From NCBI GenBank assembly GCA_963514095.1, contig OY741268.1:27456357-27520356 (forward strand): 64,000 nt of DNA, read 5' to 3'. The stretch comes from Eutrigla gurnardus. Lineage: Eukaryota; Chordata; Actinopteri; Perciformes; Triglidae. Made by a program: the position numbers and the translations under genes. Shown one piece after another: positions 47,136 to 59,600 of the stretch; the stretch's first letter is position 1; every line of letters starts with the position of its first letter. The notes under the pieces are model-generated. The model did no database searches. It was not told where the DNA came from and saw only the letters and a list, made by a program, of their open reading frames with translations.

Positions 47136-48275
47136 CTTCACTCCCTCCCACCCGATGTCTCCATTGTAACCATAACAACTGTAAATAATCCTCCCGGCGG
47201 TACCCAGTTGGATTGTTAGTGCCGTTTGTGTACCACAGGCGTCCAAATGAAATGTCTTGAACAGAAAAGCTGTAGATAGTTGTAGCTGTTGATCCATGTG
47301 TGCTGCTTTCTATTTTTCGTGTGTCGATAAATGCACAAGAGGCAACTCTTACTTCATGTTAAAGGTCCGAGACCGTTACAGCACCCAACTGCCATCCACT
47401 TAAATCTGCTGGCACTCAAGTGTGTAGACGATTTAAAAAAAGAAAAAAAAAAGAAATGAACCACTCTCCTCCATATTGCTGATGCTTTGTTGTTACTTCC
47501 ATTGAACACGTTAACAACTGTAATCATCGCGGAGGCTTCTATTGCTCTTTTGTACTGGAGTACTGATGTTACTGTGCCTTCGGTCTGCAGCGCTTGTGTA
47601 GTCGAGCAGAAGTGGCATCGAGATAAACCGTTTACGCTTTTGTTACAAAAGAAATGGCTAGACTGCCATGTTATGTTTACTTGAGGAACGATATCCCCAC
47701 CCAGAGATACAGTGACATGGATCATATAGAATAAAATGTACTCGTGATCATGTCTGCTTATCCACCTTTTTTTTTTGCCGACAAATGTTTTGCCTGCTTT
47801 TGCTAATATGTCAATTTATTCACAAAGTCCAAGACCAAAATGTGTGAACCTAAATGACTCAGGAAGATAAGCAAATGTTTAATATATGAAACTGTTAAAT
47901 ATTGGGTTACCTGTATAGAAAGCCCTTTTGTCAAAATTCTTGTGGGCAGTGTATTTATTTAAGAGCGAGCATGTTTAGCTACTAACCAACTGCTAAATTG
48001 CTTATTAGCTAGTCGTAAATGGCTGCAATACTGTATGTATTTTACCTCAGTTAATGTACAATTTGGTATCATCTGAAGTGGATTCCGTTCATTTTAATAG
48101 GAGTGTTTTCTATGTATTTTTCCAAGTGTTGTCGGATTTTGATCATTAAAACTTTAAGGACGCAGACTTCGCTTTACAGCTGGTTGTTTGGTGATTCTAT
48201 TTGTATTTATTACTCCATTATGATCACACGCCTTGTTCGACATTTTAAAGAATAAACTTTTTTTTTTATATTATG
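47136..48275 (+). other. acsl4: acsl4 3' untranslated region
   Basis: About 1.1 kb of non-coding sequence from the stop to the AATAAA at 48251-48256. No other gene is seen within it on plus. Its end meets the nxt2 3' end on the other strand. Confidence 0.7.
48251..48256 (+). terminator. acsl4 polyadenylation signal
   Basis: AATAAA followed by a T-rich, then GT-rich (TATGTGGTGTATGTG) stretch, which is the expected downstream element. Confidence 0.7.
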
Positions 48276-48288
48276 TGGTGTATGTGAC

Positions 48289-48294
48289 TTTATT
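48289..48294 (-). terminator. nxt2 polyadenylation signal
   Basis: AATAAA on the minus strand, 46 bases past the nxt2 stop codon and 33 bases from the acsl4 signal on the opposite strand. Confidence 0.7.
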
Positions 48295-48339
48295 ACAAAA
48301 AAACAAACAAAACAGACACGAGAGATGGGGAGGAGAGCC

Positions 48340-49451
48340 TCAGCTGTTCCAGTCTTGAAATCGGAAACAGTCGCTAGCAATCTTCCAGACGGGCTGGTCG
48401 CTGTTGGCGGTAGCCTGAGCCGTCAAAAGAAAGTTCTGGTTGAAGAAACGCTGCTTGTTCCCTTCAAACTTGACCGTCCCACCAGTCACCACCAGCAGTG
48501 TAGTCTGACCTTGGGTCGCTTGCTCTGTGAACAAAGAACGGGTATGTTGACGCTGAATGAGTGCACATCACCAGAAGAACAACACGTTATTAAAAGATTG
48601 GATTCTTGCGTTCTTGAGGAAAACACCTGAGAATCACCGATAGCACTTGAATGTGATTTAGATTGCCCCACTCACCGTGGACTGGCTGACAATCCAGTGT
48701 TTGAACTTGGAACTCGCTGGAAGGCAACGCCTCGAAGAACTCACTCAGAGCATCAATTCCTGAAACCGCATTCCCATTCCACACCAAGGTCGCCTTGTCC
48801 AGGTAGAGCCGGGTCAAGTTCTGAGACATGGGGAGGACAGTAAATAATGATTGTTACGAACAACAGTCAACAAAATAGCGCACTCTATAGACAGACATTG
48901 ATATATGGGGAGAAAATAATTTGATAACATTTCTATTATTCTTTGAAAAGGGATCACTTAAATGTGATTAGTTCATTGGGGCATGTTAGAGTTGAAACAT
49001 AAAGTTGTCACTGCTCTCTAGTGTCCAAACTATGTAATGTAACGCAAACGTACTTGGACTCATTTTTGACAATTGGGACCTAACTGATGAATACCATCCT
49101 CGATATCTCTGTGCACCTGATAGCGGTAATACGGTAAAAATTGGCCGTGCGCATCTGTAGGGCGAGCTCCAGTACAGCCATCTAACTGAAGTGAATTCAG
49201 AGAACAAAAAAAGACCACTCACCCTTCTTTTCTTATCCATGCAGTCGTAATAAATGTTGACAAATTCTTCTGAATACCTGGATGATTGGTCGACACGGGT
49301 CCTGTAATCCTAGTGTGAGAAACGGACGTTGAACGTTAAGTCGAAACAATGCGCACATTGGGAAACAGCTAGCTAGCATAACAACGCGTTAGCTAGTTGA
49401 TTTTTAGCATTAAAAGTGTAGCGAAAGTTTACGTACCAGCGTGGTTGCCAT
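48340..49451 (-). CDS. nxt2: NTF2-related export protein 2 (p15-2)
   Basis: NXT proteins pair with NXF1 (TAP) to carry mRNA through the nuclear pore. There are four coding exons on minus: 49437-49451 (ATG 49451-49449, only five codons, MATTL), 49223-49309, 48676-48820 and 48340-48524. They join in frame to 143 residues. The NTF2-like fold is read from [17 protein letters not shown] through [38 protein letters not shown] and the closing [26 protein letters not shown] and PVHEQATQ match NXT2 rather than NXT1. The short N-terminus and length agree with the family (about 140). The stop is within 90 bases of the acsl4 3' end. Confidence 0.95.
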
Positions 49452-49969
49452 AACGACGCGTTTATGTTTCCGAACGACACTGAATATATTGGCTATTAGT
49501 TACGGAATTATATTTTCCAAGCATGGATTTAGGTTCTTCTTGTTGTTCGTTTAGCGAACCAACGCAGCCATTTTGCTACATGCGTATTACTTCCGCTGGG
49601 CAACAGCGGTACCTACCAAAATAAAATATCAGTGCGTTCGTTCCAATACAATAAATAGCGTGGTTTAAAGCCTTTACATCCCGTTTTAACGTATTATGTT
49701 TGTGAAGTGATTAAATCATAATAATACATTAATGAATTACAGAACGACCTTGCAATTGATTCTCATTTTCAGGTGATACCACCGATGGTATTTTAATTTG
49801 ATAAGGATCAACAACCCAAGCGGAAGTAGAGTTCATAATTTCCTGAGTCATTGCTCCTCTGGTTTAAAAGCTAGGAACGAAACGACTCCCGAGTGTCCTC
49901 CTACTTGGTTGTGCGGCTGTAACATTACTTTGAGATTATTATAAGTATATTAGACAAGTATATCGAAGA
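49452..49969. promoter_or_regulatory. 518-bp head-to-head promoter of nxt2 and psmd10
   Basis: The start codons of nxt2 (minus) and psmd10 (plus) are 518 bases apart, so both 5' leaders and core promoters must share this stretch. Several ACTTCCG/CGGAAGT-type ETS sites are visible (ACTTCCGCTGG near 49589; GCGGAAGT near 49819), as is usual for TATA-less housekeeping promoters. Confidence 0.65.
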
Positions 49970-52839
49970 ATGGCGGGTTCTGTGTCAAACGTGGAGGTCT
50001 GTAATTTAGCTTATACGGGAGAGCTTGAGAAATTAAGAGAGTGCATCCTGTCAGATAAATCGCTCGCCTGCAAAACGGACCAGGTAAGAATGTTTTAATT
50101 TTATTTTTAATTTTAATATAATATGACGTTTTCACCCATGACTTTTTGCTTGTGTGACTTCAGGACAGTAGAACCGCGCTGCACTGGGCTTGTTCTGCTG
50201 GACACACCAACGTGGTGACGTTTCTGCTGGACATGGGAGTTGACGTGAACCTGCAAGATGACGTAAGATTAAAACTACTTTTTGTATTGTTATGGAGCAT
50301 TTTTCTTCTGTCCCCTTAGACGGTTGAGGATTAAACAATACCATACATATAGTATGTATAGTAGTATAGAGTAGTATAGAGTATAATAAATGCCTGATAG
50401 ACCCATCCATAATTAATTATTTTAATCCATTATTCATCATTTAAAATAAATATAAACTTAATGTAGTTTAAATCCATTTTTATCTATCTATCAAAATGGT
50501 AAATGGACCTTTTTATATAGTGCTTTTCTTGTCTTTTTGACTACTCAAGGTGCTTTACACTACATTCAGTCTGTTCACCCATTCACACACATTCATAGGC
50601 AAGGCAATTTTATTTGTATAGCACCTTTCAACAACAAGGCGGAAAACATTTAAAGCATTGGAGAGAAAAAAAAACATTAAAACAAGCAAATAAAATAAAA
50701 ATACACTGCCATACACTGAGGGCAGAGGAGCCGCCTGCACGTTGGGGTTCAGTGTCTTGCCCAAGGACATTCGGCATGCAGACTGGAGGAGCCGAGGGAC
50801 TCGAACCTAAACCTAATCTATCTTTATTAATGTGTGAATTGATTGCATGTGATGTGGTCCCTCTCCAGGCTTTGTGGACGCCTCTTCACATTGCAGCGTC
50901 TGCAGGCAGAGAAGAGATAGTGGACTCTCTAATATCCAAAGGAGCTCAGCTGAATTCAGTCAATCAAAACGGCTGCACCGCTCTGCACTACGCCGCCTCT
51001 AAAGACAGATATGAGGTAAAGGCTCCTGGGTTGCAGTCATTTTCGGCTGTTTTTTCTATTGGGGGTGGGGAATCACCGGTGGCCTCAATGCTGTGATATT
51101 ATCAGGCCAAGATACATCTGTTTTATCTAATAGGAAGTTCACACTTGGTTCATCATTGACTTTTATTGCAGCAAAATAGATTTGACTGACCATGTATCGA
51201 TACAATACTGCCCCACGAATTATCACAATACTGTGCTGTATTGATTTTTCTCGCCCGTATTGATTTATGTGATGCCAAATGACTGCATTACTAACTACAC
51301 GTCTACATGTTTATGTCTTTCAAATAGTTCCATACATGTACTGCTTTTTCAGTCCACAGAAAATGTTAATGATCAATTAATTATTTAAGTCTTTTTTTTA
51401 TTTTTATTAAATGTATATCAAATATGAAAATGAATTATTAATGGTTTTATAAAATTATATATATTTAGGTTTTGGACTGTCAATCAGACAAATCGACACG
51501 TTTGATAACATCACCTTTAATTCTAGGAAACTGTGATGGGGATTTTTAACTTTACTGTTCTTAGGTTTTCATGATTATAGAATCTAAAACTTGATACCGA
51601 TACCCAGGAAAATACTGGATACTCGATACCACGGGGGAAAGGACACAAAATTAAGAGGAAGCAGAAACAGTAGGACATCACTAAGTTGTCTGACGTAGTG
51701 TAAAAACTCACAGTAACATTACTGTAGCGTATATATGACACGTAATTAAGATTGAAAATTAGTATCTAATTCGATACTAAGTTTTATGGATTAGTATCGA
51801 GTATTGATTTTTTGACAAGTATAAACTGTCATAGAATAGTATTTGTCAGCGCATGTATGTATTGCATTATTTTACTTATAGTACATAACAGTAACGTGTA
51901 TAAATACTTCTTGCATACTCACTGCAGAACATATATTATACAGTTACAATAAGTATTTAGTATGGAATTAGAACACAGAAAATATTTTGTTGTCTTTGCT
52001 GTGCAGCCTCATCACTGCAGAGGGCGACAACATGCAGAAAGTCACACAAACACGAGACGCATGAACTGGAATTTTATTAATTGGATGTGAGGATTCACCT
52101 TATATGGTTTTTCCTGTATTAAATGTGGCATGCCTTTTTTTTTTTTTAACCAACGGAACAGGATCTGAAAATATATATTTCACATAAATAGGAAGTCACA
52201 TGAATTTCAAAGAAGCTTGCCTGTCAATGACCACAGCATGTTCCTCTTTATAGATTGCCCTGCTGTTGTTGGAAAATGGAGCAGACCCCAATATCTCCGA
52301 CAAATATGAGTCCACTCCCCTCCACAGGGCGTCTTCAAAGGGCAACACCCGTCTCATCCAGCTGCTTCTCAAACAGAGTGCCTCAACCAACATCCAGGAC
52401 TCGCAGGGCAACACAGCTCTGTACGTGTGAATAATAATAATAGCATAATACAGTTGCAGTGTTATTCTGTAGGCAGTTCATCTACTTTTAAAACATATTT
52501 TCTCACCTTTAGTGATATCCAGCCGTCCAGATAGGTTTGGTTTTGTTTGCAATTTCAATCTAAGAGATATTTGAATCTGGTCTTAAACAATGTAGGTGAT
52601 CTGGATTTAGTATATGGTGCTAACAATACTGGAAAAAAAATTACATTAACAATTCTGCATGCATTTATTTTATTTTTTTCACCAGCCACCTGGCGTGCGA
52701 TGAGGAGCGTGTCGAAGCAGCTAAAGTGCTGGTGGAACACGGGGCCAGCATCTACATCGAGAACAAGGAGGAGAAGACCCCCCTCCAGCTGACCAAGGGC
52801 GGTCTGGGCAACATACTTCGTCGGATTGTGGAGGGATGA
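49970..52839 (+). CDS. psmd10: 26S proteasome non-ATPase subunit 10 (gankyrin)
   Basis: Gankyrin is a chaperone for assembly of the 19S regulatory particle (it holds Rpt3/PSMC4) and a regulator of Rb and p53 turnover. Five exons: 49970-50083, 50164-50262, 50869-51015, 52254-52420 and 52686-52839. They join in frame to 226 residues, the same length as human. Seven ankyrin repeats are seen. Typical lines are RTALHWACSAGHTNVV, WTPLHIAASAGREEIV, NGCTALHYAASKDRYE, STPLHRASSKGNTRLI and the final HLACDEERVEAAKVLVEHGA. The C-terminus (EEKTPLQLTKGGLGNILRRI) follows human closely. The start ATG opens MAGSVSNVEVCNLAY, aligned with human MEGCVSNLMVCNLAY. Confidence 0.96.
50500..50815. repeat. teleost TATAGTGCTTTTC-type repeat with a LINE tail nested in it
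   Basis: The outer unit (ATATAGTGCTTTTCTTGTC, then CTCAAGGTGCTTTACACTAC, CCCATTCACACACATTCA ... CAGTGTCTTGCCCAAGGACA, GGAGCCGAGGGACTCGAACC) is interrupted at about 50597. The insert begins AGGCAAGGCAATTTTATTTG with TATAGCACCTTTCAACAA, a LINE tail read on minus. It lies in psmd10 intron 2. Confidence 0.7.
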
Positions 52840-53167
52840 TTCTTTTTTCCCCCGGCTCGAAATCCCTCCCATCGCAAGTTACCTAATGAGAATTCCCAGT
52901 CAGTCACCCCTGAGCGGCCTGGAGTGACACATTCCGATTGTGCAACAGGTAGAAGATGAGATGGTGTCGGGGAGAAAGGTTGGACTTTACTGCATCGTTT
53001 TCAGCTCCTCAGACGGGGCGGTGAAACGGCTCAGACCTTAGATGTCTGATCAAAAATGCTCGCTTGTGCACTTAGTGTTGTTTTCTCCTATTTTCTTATG
53101 ATCCATTTCTTTTTCTTTGAATTTCTGCAAAAAAAAAGACCAAATAATAATCAGTGTTCAGGCTGTT

Positions 53168-53173
53168 AATAAA
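53168..53173 (+). terminator. psmd10 polyadenylation signal
   Basis: AATAAA 329 bases past the stop codon, followed by a GT/T-rich stretch (TATGTTTATAGTGTATTTTTTTCTGTTGT). Confidence 0.75.
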
Positions 53174-53602
53174 GTATGTTTATAGTGTATTTTTTTCTGT
53201 TGTACATGCCAGCATTGGATCCAGTTATTTGTAATCATTCATTTGTTGTTCGTGGCAGGCTCCTGAGGGAAACATCTGGGTCTTTTGCTGCTAAATGCCC
53301 CAGCTAGTCGCTAATTGTGTCCCTCTGCTGCCCCGGCACTGAGCAGGTTGCACATGTAATGCTGAGAACGGCTGCCTCATACGGCTGAGAACGGCGTGAG
53401 ATTGAACCTCACCAAACAGAACTGAAACTGGCCATAAAGCTTTGTAAAACCGAGGGGAGCTTACAGATAGGGCTGAAACTCCTCACACAATTCACCACTT
53501 CTCTGGAAATGGGAATGACCTTATTTAGCATTGTATCAAGTGCTTAATAAGGTCCTTCCTATTTCGAACCTCTTGATATCTAAGAAGAAGTAATCTGTTA
53601 TC

Positions 53603-54539
53603 TACTACTGACGTGTAATATCCGTATCATCAGGTCCACATGTCTGACCTTTACTGGTGATTATTAGTCTAAATCCATTCTCTGGCAAGCCACTGTCCAC
53701 TTTTACTTACAGGAAGCAGAAGTGCTTCTACTCCCCTTTTTGGGGGGTAATTCATTATATAGCTGATTGTAAAACTTTGAGAACTTTTTAAAGCATGTCT
53801 CATTTTGTGCTAGACCTGCTTTCTTGAGCATAAATGAAAAAGGTGTGTGCCTTTTATTAGTCATTTAAGTATTAATAGCTCCCAATATTATAGATATTAC
53901 AAGCAAGAATTGTCAGAATTATTTGATTAAATACGGTTGGCTTGAAATATTAGTATTTATTATTATTGCCATTTAGTAAGCAGCATTTTTTTGTTTTTAT
54001 TTTAAGGTAGAAGTAATTCCAGACATTTTATTTTTAAGAAATGTTTTATTACATGCATATAATAATAGCTATATATTTTTTTAAATAATTATTTCTAATG
54101 CAGATAAATATATATATATATTTATATATTTTTTTAAAAATAATTATTTCTAATGCAGATAAATATATATATATATTTTTTTAAATAATTTTCTAATGCA
54201 GATAAATATATTTATATATATTTTTTTTAAATAATTATTTAAAAAAATATATAGCTATTATTATATGCATGTAATAAAACATTTCTTAAAAATAAAATGT
54301 CTGGAATTACTTCTACCTAAAAATAAAAACAAAAAAATGCTGCTTACTAAATGGAAATAATAATAAATACTAATATTTCAAGCCAACTGTATTTAATAAA
54401 ATAATTCTGACAATTCTTGCTTGTAATATCTATAATATTGGGAGCTATTAATACTTAAATGACTAATAAAAGACTAATAATCACCAGTAAAGGTCAGACA
54501 TGTGGACATGATGATACGGATATTACACGTCAGTAGTAT
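53603..54539. repeat. large imperfect palindrome (inverted repeat) with an AT-rich centre
   Basis: The left arm, 53603 to about 54095, is the reverse complement of the right arm, about 54228-54539, with few mismatches. The right arm lacks about 190 bases present on the left (53670-53857). Matching ends are ACTGACGTGTAATATCCGTA at the left and TACGGATATTACACGTCAGT at the right. The centre has three or four tandem copies of TTTCTAATGCAGATAAATATATA. It lies between psmd10 and xiap with no coding content. Confidence 0.9.
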
Positions 54540-54596
54540 ATATATACTATATATAGTGGAGTAAAAATGTAGAAGTCCTTTGCCAGCAAAATGGTC

Positions 54597-54815
54597 TCTG
54601 TCAGAATTATTTTTATTATTAAACAGTTGACTTGAACTATTAGTATATATTATTATTGCCATTTAGTAAGCAGGATTTTTTTGTGTTTTAATATTTAGTT
54701 AGAAGTACTTTCAGACATTTCATTTCAAGATATTTTCATTACATGTATATAATAATAACTTATTATATTTTATTTTAAAATAATTATTTCTAATGCAGAT
54801 ATATAAAAATATATA
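54597..54815 (+). repeat. third, diverged copy of the palindrome arm (direct orientation)
   Basis: GTCAGAATTATTTTTATTATTA through TAATTATTTCTAATGCAGATAT follows the order of 53915-54110, with more substitutions than the two palindrome arms show between themselves. It therefore appears to be an older copy. Confidence 0.8.
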
Positions 54816-54999
54816 TAATATTTCTCTCGGAATTTAAATGTGTAAAAATGAATATGCTATTCAAGTGAAAATGTCCCCACCATCGAAACCCGGGTAAATT
54901 CCTGTCGTCTCACAACGACACGAAGTGGTCAGCTGGTATGCGCACAACGAGGTGCGCAACGCCCCTTTTATCCTTTGCTTTCACTTCCTAAGGGAGGTC

Positions 55000-55102
55000 A
55001 CGTCAAATAACCCGTTCTCCTTTAATCGTCGCATTTCCTACTAGGCGGTGTTCACACCGAAGGTCGACTGATTCTGGACACTGGAGAGTTTGCTGCCGAA
55101 GC
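55000..55102 (+). promoter_or_regulatory. xiap promoter and non-coding first exon (candidate)
   Basis: A donor GAAGC|GTAAGT closes a probable 5' exon at 55102. The sequence changes here from AT-rich to CpG-containing, and CpG content continues to about 55680. The coding exon's acceptor at 56587 (tctacag) needs such an upstream exon. The start site is not determined. Confidence 0.5.
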
Positions 55103-56630
55103 GTAAGTATTGGATGTTTTGCACTAATAGTTTATAAAATAACTTTTTTTGACCTGACGCTGCGTAGAGTAGCCTAGCTAACATAGCATGCTAACGGTTG
55201 GAAGCTAGCGCTCGCTCAGAGTCTACTAAACGGACGTTTGTAGCTCGGGAGCGCCGGACAAAGTCCTCCCCATCGACTGTAGCGTGCTTGTAAACTCGTC
55301 GTGTTGCTTTAGTCGCCTCTGAGCACCGAGCTACGGCAGTATGAGGCGTAGTTAGCCAGCTGTCAGACGGGATAAGCCGCATGTTTTTGCATTCTTCGTT
55401 GTTTACCTCGCAGGAACTGTCGGGCTGTTGTATGTTTCTATTGTTTAACGCAAAGCTGCCAGATCTTTCTGGCTTTTGCGGGGGGGGGGGGCTGGTCGTT
55501 ACGGTCCAAACCGTTAACACAAGATAGTAGCCATGTGGAGATGTGATGGGGGATCCCCCCACCCCCTCCATGAACGTCCGACTTGGTATCTCCTGTTTTT
55601 GTACATGCAACGCAAATGTGTTAACTTTGCTCTCCTGAAACGTCGACACGTAACGAGGGTCAAAGATCAGGAGCTGGTCCGATCAATAAAGCAAATATGA
55701 CGACAGAGGAGGATCGATTGTTGCTTAATCAGTACTGGAATACAGTGGTGACAAGATTAATTAATTACAGTGCTCTCTGTTAAAGCATCAACGTGTAAAG
55801 TAAAGGTAGCTGCTGTTGTTTGTTTTGTGGATTAAAATACAGTTGCTGGGAGTCTGCCATGTGACAGTAACATGTAGGATGAGTATGCAGCACATGTACT
55901 TTAAAAAAAAAAAAAAGAAGAGGAAATCTTTAGGCTGTGTGTCAGCAGGGCGGTGGTGACAAATGTTCCAGTGTAAACTCCACCCTGTGGGAAACTATGT
56001 ACAGGTGGGGGTGTGGTATGCCACCCATGATGTGTTGCAGCATACTTCCACTTGTGACTAAAACACACCCATGCACCTTTTGCTCACTCAAATGTTATAC
56101 CACACCTCCACATACTGTCTTTTTGTTTGCTGTTGCTGCATAGTGTATTGTATATAGACTCATTATCAGCGTATATCGTCCTTAAGGTGGAGTAATTATT
56201 GTTTTTACTTTGGCACGGCGTGTGTTGTGGGCTGCAAAGGGATACACCCTTTTCAATGCGAGTGTACTGAGCCAGTAGACTGAGCCTCAGGTGCCCATCC
56301 CTCACATGGACTATCCAATGCCTCCATGTGATTACAGTCTGGCTGCTTCTCTTAAAGGCACAGTGACCCTCAAAGATGTGATGTTTCTGGTGCGAGAGAC
56401 GGAAATCTATTCAATCCCTGAATCGTCCGATTTTTATTGACTACCTTGAGAGGTTAATTTTATGTTATATGTAATATATGCCATTACTTTTCCCTATGTT
56501 AAATGCCCCTAGTGGCACGAAGTGCTTAATATGAACATGTATACGCACCTTATTTCAACATATTTGTTTTGTCTGTTGTGTCTACAGCCATCAAGTTTGT
56601 CCACTTAGCAGTTTCCAGCCCGGTTCCATC

Positions 56631-59600
56631 ATGTGCGCTCTCAGAGAAGACGGCCATTTGGAGGCAGATAACAGGGCTGATTTCTCCCTGATGAACTGTC
56701 GCCTGGACTCATTCCGTGGCTCCGGCCTGGCCCAACAGGTATCGGCAGAAAGATTGGCCCGGGCCGGCTTCTACTTCACTGGCAATGCCGACCAAGTACG
56801 CTGTTTCAGCTGCCAGAAGACTGTGGAGAACTGGTGCAGAGGAGACACACCTGTAGAGCGGCATAAAGAGGTAATCAGAATAGCAATGAAAACGAACGGA
56901 ATTCACCTTTTTTATCCTCTTCTGAGAAGCTAAATCATACATTTCCCCCCCATTATTACAGGTTTCCCCATCATGCAGGTTCCTCAGCTGCACCCACCGC
57001 ACCAATTTTAACCCCAGTTGTGAAACCAAGCTCACGAATGGTTCCACCTACAATGAAGAGGCGGAAGACATGGAATATCGTTTGAGAACGGGAGAGGTGG
57101 TTGACGAGTCCACCTACCCAATGGCCCCTCACATGAGGAGTGAGGAGGCCCGGCTTCGGACCCTCTCTTCTTGGCCCTCCACCGCTCCCGTGAGCCCCCG
57201 AGATCTGGCCCAAGCCGGCCTCTACTACTTAGGGGACGGCGACCGGGTGCAGTGTTTCTGCTGTAGTGGCATGCTGGGTGGCTGGGAAGCGGGGGACACC
57301 GCCTGGGGAGAACATGGCAAACATTTTCCCTATTGCTTCTTCATCCTCGGCCACGATGTGGGCAACGTCCCATTCCAGGGCGGTACTGAGGAGGAGGAGG
57401 GCGGTGGCAGAAGACAACAGGCAAACACTGGTGTCCCTATGGGGAGTCTGGAGGCAAGGCTTCATAGCTTTGCAGGCGTCCCACATCCTATTGACCATGA
57501 GAGGCTTGCCAGAGCTGGCTTCTACAGTACAGGTAGAGCACAGATGCCTGACGTAGGGGGACATAGTCTTCAGAATTAAGAAACATTGATACACTTTGAA
57601 TGATTAAACGTTCTATTTATCTGGTACTTTGATCATAACTGTGAATGCGACTAGGATTAAACTGTGTGTGTTCTTGCAGGGACGGGAGACAGGGTGTTGT
57701 GTTTCCGCTGTGGTGGAGGTTTGAAAGGCTGGCAGCCTGAAGAAGACCCTTGGGAAGAACATGCCAAGAACTACCCTGGGTAAGAACAACTATGACGGTC
57801 CATCGTCTTCTGTATGTGTGTGTTTGTGATTTTATTTCTGTAGTCATACAATTATGTTTGTTTGTATTATAAATCAGATGCAGCTTCCTGTTGGCAGAAA
57901 AGGGACACGAATTTGTCAGCCACATCCAGCTACAAGACCCACGACGAAATGGAGCTGTAAGCATTCAGTAGTTTTACATGCACTTCAGCGGGTCGTTGTT
58001 GGCTTTGCCAAGGTCGCTGATATTGAAAACCCCATGTAAACAAGAATCCTTAATCAGGATAAGGACCCTGAGAATCCCGGTAAACACCTTATTTCCTGAC
58101 CAATGATATGCTCAACTGGATTTCTAACCCACGTGTTAACATGCGGCGCATGTGCATGATTAAAAACCCCCAGACAGCTTAAGAATTGCTTTCACAGCAA
58201 GGTGTTAAAATTAAATATAATTTCTCATAGGGGTGCAAAATATTTCAATCCAAAATATGGCTTCAACTGAAATAAATCTTCCAGCCATTTAAAAGATACA
58301 ACTCTGTCCAAAAAGCAATGCTCCGATGCCTTTTAAATTTTTTATAATTTTTAAAGTGATATTGGAAAGTGTAGCCTTCATTCTGTGTTGAAGTGACATG
58401 AGTTCAGATGAAGCAATTGTGAGCTCTCAGCATTCTGAATTAGACAAATAAGACGCACCTGATGTGTGATAAAGGCAAGGCAACTTTATTTGTATAGCAC
58501 ATTTCATACACAAGGCAGACTCAAAGTGCTTCACATCATACAACAAAATGAAAAAAAAAAAAAATAGAAGAATTAAAAGAAAATAAAGGCAAATTTAAAA
58601 ATGCATTACAGAAAGAAAGGAGAATAAAAACATATTTGCAATAGTTAAAAACAGTGCAGACATTAAAAGATTTAGCAGGAAGCTATGGTGAACATAAAAG
58701 TTTTCAGTCTAGTTTTAAAAGTGGTCAGAGTTGGGGCAAGTCTTACATCTTCAGGAAGTTTATTCCAGCCATTTGTTGCATAGTGACTAAATGATGCTCT
58801 CCCGTGATTGTTGTTTACTCTGGGAATCACTAACAGATTGGTCTCAGAAGATCTTAGTGGTCTAGAAGGCTTATGTAGTGGGAGCATATCAGTGATATAC
58901 TTCGGTCCTAGACCATGTAGTGATTTATATGTGAGCAGGAGGATTTTGAAATCAATCCTCCTGCAATAAAATCAATCAATAAAACCCTCTATCGTCCCAT
59001 CCGTACTCAGTACTTGAATGATTGTTGTTCTCTGAACTTTGGCTTCATCAAATGACTTATTGCAGATGTTGTAACCTGTGGTGATGTCACTGAGACTTTT
59101 CTTCTACTTCCATTATTCTGAAAATAACTCTGACCATGTTTTGTTTCCAGACCTCAAGTCATCAGAATGGATTTTCAGGACATGGGAATGGTAAACATGA
59201 ACTTTTTTTTAATATACACATACAAATACAGTATATGGTTGATTGATTAAAAATAATGTTAGTGAATAAATCCAATAGTTGTGTATGCTGATGTCTGCTC
59301 TTCCTCTGTTCAGACGTGCTGCAGTCTGCCATGGCTCAGAAGGCCGTAGCGATGGGTCTCGAGCCCAGCGTGGTGGAAAAGACCATGTTGGAGAAGATCA
59401 CTCGGACGGGCTCGGGCTACTCCACCCTGGAAGCACTGATGGAGGATTGTATTCACAGCACAGCAGAGACTCCCAACACACAGGGGCAAGGTAGCGTACC
59501 CCCTACTCTCTGTATGCTGCACCAGGTTTAAAGCATCATCAAATACTAACAGAAGTTAGCTAAATTTGAGCAAACACATTTTGCCCTTCTTCCAGATGAG

